From Candidatus Mcinerneyibacterium aminivorans (lineage in GTDB: Bacteria > Macinerneyibacteriota > Macinerneyibacteria > Macinerneyibacteriales > Macinerneyibacteriaceae): DNA of 10,579 nucleotides. The notes under the pieces are model-generated. The model had not been told where the DNA came from. It saw only the letters and a list, made by a program, of their open reading frames with translations, and did no database searches. The translations under genes were made by a program, and so were the position numbers. The first letter of the stretch is position 1. Every line of letters begins with the position of its first letter. Positions 8,063 through 10,579 of the stretch are shown here, one piece after another. The stretch spans positions 1-10,579 of the forward strand of contig VSIX01000092.1 in the NCBI GenBank assembly GCA_008086245.1. Reading direction: 5' to 3'.

Positions 8063-8090
8063 ATTATAGCAAGAAATTTTTAACTGTAAA
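8063..8090 (-). promoter_or_regulatory. predicted sigma-70-type promoter for spt and downstream genes
   Basis: On the - strand the -35 box TTTACA (8090-8085, inside the last codons of the reductase gene) is followed after 16 bases by a perfect -10 box TATAAT (8068-8063). The -10 box is preceded by TG one base away (8071-8070), an extended -10 element. Transcription would begin near 8056, giving a leader of about 42 bases with the AAGGAGG site near its end. This is the largest gap in the - strand run, which supports a real promoter. A/T richness raises the rate of chance TATAAT matches. Confidence 0.6.
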
Positions 8091-9039
8091 GGTTTTTTAA
8101 TCCCTGATATAGATTGTATTTGATAGGAAGATCTGTTTTGTAAAAGTCGTTTTCCTTATATGCCCAATCCCTGCGCATTTCACGGTATTTTTCTCTATTA
8201 AAAATATAATCGTCCGAAATTTTTTCATTAATTATGGCTGCCAGAAATGCCAGAATAGGAGGAATATATACTGTGAGGGCTTTATCATTAATTGCATTTT
8301 TTGCTATCTGGGCCAGTTTTTTTTGAGAATAAATATTTCCATCATATATATAGTTTATACTGCTTTTGTTGGCTCTAGTTGTAATGTTAAAAATAAAATT
8401 TACAAGGTCTTTAACATGTATTAAAGTAATTTTATTTTTCCCAAGCCCTATCACAGGAGCAATTCCCTTAGAAATCATGTCAAAAAACTGCTTCATTTCC
8501 TTGTCCCTCTGCCCGTAGATTGAAGGGGCTCTTAATATATTAATATTAAGAGATGGATCATCCAGATAATCCCAGTGAATTTTCTCACCCAGTAATTTTG
8601 ATTTCCCGTATTTGGATAAAGGATTTAGATCTTTTGTTCTGGTAGGGATATCATTTTCGTTTTGTCTGGGGCCAGCTACAGCCAGAGAGCTCATAAAAAA
8701 ATAACCCTTTATTTTTGAGCTATATTTTAAATATAAATCAAAGAAGTTTTTTGCTATTTCATGGTTTACATATTTAAAAAAAGAGAAGTCTTTTCCATAA
8801 GTTAGGCCTATAAGCTGAAAAAGAAAATCTGATGATTTAACATATTTTTCATAGGTTGAGGGGTTTGCAAATTCAACAACTTTTATGTCAACTGGGAGTG
8901 TTTTTAAAAAAGAAGTATCGCTTTTTTCCCTGACAAGACATGTAGTTTCTAAATTGGGGTTTTTAGAAAGAAATTCTGCCAGATGTGAGCCAACAAAACC
9001 GGATCCTCCGGTTATAGTAATTTTATAATTTTTTTTCAT
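8080..9039 (-). CDS. NAD(P)-dependent epimerase/dehydratase-family reductase, CerR-like
   Basis: A 319-residue extended short-chain dehydrogenase/reductase. The Rossmann loop is Thr-Gly-Gly-Ser-Gly-Phe-Val-Gly (10-17). The active site is Ser-Ser (117-118) with Tyr144 and Lys148 in Tyr-Gly-Lys-Ser-Lys, and the family's Ile-His-Val-Lys-Asp-Leu-Val stretch is near 207-213. A hydrophobic segment (about 257-270, Tyr-Ile-Pro-Pro-Ile-Leu-Ala-Phe-Leu-Ala-Ala-Ile-Ile) could hold it at the membrane or form a lipid pocket. In Caulobacter the reductase CerR of this superfamily reduces the 3-keto group on the way to ceramide, and the context here (acyltransferase upstream, palmitoyltransferase downstream) fits that role. 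Sugar epimerases share these motifs, so sequence alone does not prove it. The ATG lies inside the preceding gene, which it overlaps by 17 bases, with no visible ribosome binding site; coupled translation is likely. Confidence 0.8.
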   Translation of the reverse strand: MKKNYKITITGGSGFVGSHLAEFLSKNPNLETTCLVREKSDTSFLKTLPVDIKVVEFANPSTYEKYVKSSDFLFQLIGLTYGKDFSFFKYVNHEIAKNFFDLYLKYSSKIKGYFFMSSLAVAGPRQNENDIPTRTKDLNPLSKYGKSKLLGEKIHWDYLDDPSLNINILRAPSIYGQRDKEMKQFFDMISKGIAPVIGLGKNKITLIHVKDLVNFIFNITTRANKSSINYIYDGNIYSQKKLAQIAKNAINDKALTVYIPPILAFLAAIINEKISDDYIFNREKYREMRRDWAYKENDFYKTDLPIKYNLYQGLKNLYS

Positions 9040-10135
9040 ATATTCTGAATTTTTTATAAATTTCAGCCCCGATATTCACCAGTTCACGATTCATCATTTT
9101 ATTATTTTCAAGAATCCAGCCTAAATCAGCTTTGTTAATTCCCATTTCCATTACGTTCTCAAATGTTTTATGAATCAGCAATGCTTCAACCCCTTTTTGC
9201 CTGTATTCGGGAATAACTCCCATAGTGATATTTCTAACCCTATCGATGTTTTTCCATGCCAGCATCATTTTTATAAAACCAAAGGGAAAAAGTTTTCCAT
9301 TGGTTTTTTTGATTGCCTGGTTTGCATCGGGCAGGGAAAGAGAAAATCCTATTGGATTTTCTTTATCATATATAACAAAAGCCAGAGGTGGTTCGAGTAT
9401 GGGTTTCAAGGATTCTGCCATGTGCATTATTTCTTTCTCTGTCATTGGGACAAAACCCCAGTTGGATTCCCAGGCTTTGTTATAAACGGTAATCACATCA
9501 TCAATTAACTCATTCACATTTTTCTTTGAAATATATTTAAAATAGTAATCTCTTCTTTTTTTCAAAATTTTAGCAATTCTATCCAGTTTTTTGGGAATCG
9601 AATGGTCTTCTGAAACAATTTCATAGGAATAAAGATCCATCGCTTTTTTATAATTATGAGATTTCATATGTTCCTTATAATAAGGATAATTATAAGGCAT
9701 CATAACTACAGGATCATCGTTAAAACCCTCTATGAGCATTCCACAGGTATCGTTGGTAGATGGGTTCATGGGCCCACGCACTGTATTCATACCATGCTCG
9801 TTTCCAAAATCTCTTACTTTTTGCAAAAGGGCTTTACTTACTTCGGGATCATCAATAAAATCAAAAAAACCAAAAAAAACAATTTTTTCATCATGGGTTT
9901 TGTTGTGATTGTGATTTATAATAGCAGATATTCTTCCAACTATTTCTCCGTTTCTTTTGGCAACAAAATTTTTCATTTTTGAATGTTCAAAAAAGGGATT
10001 TTTATTTTTATCCAGCAGCTTTTTTTCCTCACTTATTAAAGGAGGAACCCAGTAATCACAATCGCTGTATAATTTAAAGGGAAATTTTATAAAATATTTA
10101 ATATTTGACTGAGATATTTCATTAATTTGTGGCAT
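9023..10135 (-). CDS. GNAT-fold acyltransferase, candidate bacterial ceramide synthase
   Basis: A 370-residue soluble protein. Blocks seen: Asn-Pro-Phe-Phe-Glu-His (46-51), the GNAT-like strand Phe-Val-Ala-Lys-Arg-Asn-Gly-Glu-Ile-Val-Gly-Arg-Ile (57-69), a highly characteristic Arg-Gly-Pro-Met-Asn-Pro-Ser-Thr-Asn-Asp (120-129), Met-Met-Pro-Tyr-Asn (145-149), Trp-Gly-Phe-Val-Pro (226-230), and a cofactor-loop-like Pro-Glu-Tyr-Arg-Gln-Lys-Gly-Val-Glu-Ala (309-318). These mark a large GNAT-related family usually annotated as hypothetical or N-acetyltransferase. Bacterial ceramide synthase (bCerS of Caulobacter) is a GNAT-superfamily enzyme that N-acylates the 3-keto base, so the position directly before a CerR-like gene and spt suggests that activity. 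I cannot verify orthology here. Start: AAGGAG five bases before the ATG, which overlaps the stop of the upstream membrane protein gene by one base (TAATG). Confidence 0.78.
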   Translation of the reverse strand: MPQINEISQSNIKYFIKFPFKLYSDCDYWVPPLISEEKKLLDKNKNPFFEHSKMKNFVAKRNGEIVGRISAIINHNHNKTHDEKIVFFGFFDFIDDPEVSKALLQKVRDFGNEHGMNTVRGPMNPSTNDTCGMLIEGFNDDPVVMMPYNYPYYKEHMKSHNYKKAMDLYSYEIVSEDHSIPKKLDRIAKILKKRRDYYFKYISKKNVNELIDDVITVYNKAWESNWGFVPMTEKEIMHMAESLKPILEPPLAFVIYDKENPIGFSLSLPDANQAIKKTNGKLFPFGFIKMMLAWKNIDRVRNITMGVIPEYRQKGVEALLIHKTFENVMEMGINKADLGWILENNKMMNRELVNIGAEIYKKFRIYEKKL

Positions 10136-10509
10136 TAAGACTCCTTTTTTAAATAATGAAAAACAATTGTTATATATTCAGTTATATAATCGGCAATGAA
10201 AAAATATAAAAGCACAAAGATATCGTGACCTTTAAATAATATAAAATATATTGCTGCAGATGTGAAAATTTTGTTTAGGATAGGAATGTTTTTAAAAAAC
10301 TTTTTTTCTAAAAAAAGGCCTACAGATGCAACAATAAGAAGCTCAAGAATAAATTTTGGGATAAAAAAATAAATAGAAGCTAGAATCAGAGGAATAATTA
10401 AAATTCTGTAGGATATCTTTCTGCTGTTAAGGTAATAATAAATATTAAAAATGAAATGATAGATTAGAAAAGGTAAAACGGGCTTATAAATCTGTAAAAT
10501 ATCATCCAT
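10135..10509 (-). CDS. small multi-pass membrane protein, not recognised
   Basis: A 124-residue, very hydrophobic and aromatic protein with about four probable membrane segments (roughly residues 10-26, 34-50, 52-68 and 81-110 counted from the ATG at 10509), ending in a charged tail Lys-Lys-Glu-Ser. I do not recognise the family; size and topology are loosely like MreD-type proteins, without a motif to support that. A longer reading from a TTG at 10545 (136 residues) exists, but that TTG lies upstream of the predicted -10 box, so the ATG at 10509 is preferred; neither start has a clear ribosome binding site. The frame upstream is closed by a TGA at 10551-10549, so the gene begins within the window. 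Its stop overlaps the acyltransferase start by one base, which ties it to the lipid genes. Confidence 0.68.
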   Translation of the reverse strand: MDDILQIYKPVLPFLIYHFIFNIYYYLNSRKISYRILIIPLILASIYFFIPKFILELLIVASVGLFLEKKFFKNIPILNKIFTSAAIYFILFKGHDIFVLLYFFIADYITEYITIVFHYLKKES

Positions 10510-10524
10510 AATATCACAAATTTG

Positions 10525-10552
10525 ATTATAAATATATCTGCTCAAAAGTCAA
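10525..10552 (-). promoter_or_regulatory. predicted sigma-70-type promoter heading the lipid gene run
   Basis: On the - strand TTGACT (10552-10547) is followed after 16 bases by a perfect TATAAT (10530-10525). Transcription would begin near 10518, only about nine bases before the ATG at 10509, so the first gene would have a very short leader and no Shine-Dalgarno site. The 16-base spacer equals that of the promoter in front of spt. Confidence 0.62.
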
Positions 10553-10576
10553 CTAATTGTTGTTAAAAATAATTAG
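10553..10576. repeat. imperfect palindrome directly upstream of the -35 box
   Basis: CTAATT (10553-10558) and AATTAG (10571-10576) are perfect inverted arms, and two further pairs inside (10560/10569 and 10561/10568) also match. The 24-base element abuts the predicted -35 box, a plausible site for an activator or repressor. Its A/T content makes chance possible, and the window ends three bases later. Confidence 0.3.
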
Positions 10577-10579
10577 AAC

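Noticed and set aside
9170-9982. Open frames on the + strand opposite the acyltransferase gene (also opposite metK and spt)
   Set aside because: They lie wholly inside strongly conserved genes on the other strand, have no ribosome binding sites and give no recognisable protein.
10510-10545. TTG at 10545 as start of the small membrane protein
   Set aside because: It lies between the predicted -35 and -10 boxes, so the transcript would not contain it, and no ribosome binding site precedes it.
1-10579. CRISPR arrays, insertion sequences, tRNA or rRNA genes, phage or defence genes
   Set aside because: No repeated spacers, transposase motifs, terminal repeats or cloverleaf-type segments were seen, and the genes are intact and tightly packed.

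Overview
The window is strongly A+T-rich, gene-dense bacterial chromosome. TGA, TAA and TAG are all used as stops. There are no rRNA or tRNA genes, mobile elements, CRISPR arrays or gene-free stretches over about 70 bases. The best guess for the host is an uncultured Gram-negative lineage of the FCB type (Cloacimonadota, Marinimicrobia or relatives). This rests on a lipoprotein whose mature start (Cys-Gly-Tyr-Phe-Asn-x-Phe-Tyr-Asn-Ala-Lys) looks like TPR lipoproteins of those phyla, and on the sphingolipid-type genes. The phylum is an inference and could be wrong.

Left part, + strand (1-1566): the last 25 codons of an RNA 5-methyluridine methyltransferase of the RlmD/TrmA type, then ndk (nucleoside diphosphate kinase) and plsX (acyl-ACP:phosphate acyltransferase, an early step of phosphatidic acid synthesis). 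Spacing is tight, so they probably form one transcript.

Right part, - strand, read from 10509 down to 1579: a small unknown membrane protein, a GNAT-fold acyltransferase resembling bacterial ceramide synthase, an NAD(P)-dependent extended-SDR reductase resembling CerR, a serine palmitoyltransferase-type PLP enzyme, a YegS/LCB5-type lipid kinase, a sugar-1-phosphate nucleotidyltransferase with a left-handed beta-helix tail, metK, and a large TPR lipoprotein. Seven of the eight genes overlap or lie within 16 bases of a neighbour. The one larger gap (66 bases, in front of the palmitoyltransferase gene) carries a near-consensus promoter. A second near-consensus promoter lies at the head of the run.

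Together the central four genes read as a bacterial sphingolipid pathway. Serine and a fatty acyl thioester condense to a 3-keto long-chain base, an acyltransferase N-acylates it, a reductase reduces the 3-keto group, and a lipid kinase may phosphorylate the product. The nucleotidyltransferase could supply an activated sugar for a headgroup or simply serve other envelope glycans. The small membrane protein and the TPR lipoprotein at the two ends of the run have no assigned role. The head-on ndk-plsX unit handles ordinary phospholipid precursors, so the window brings two lipid routes together.
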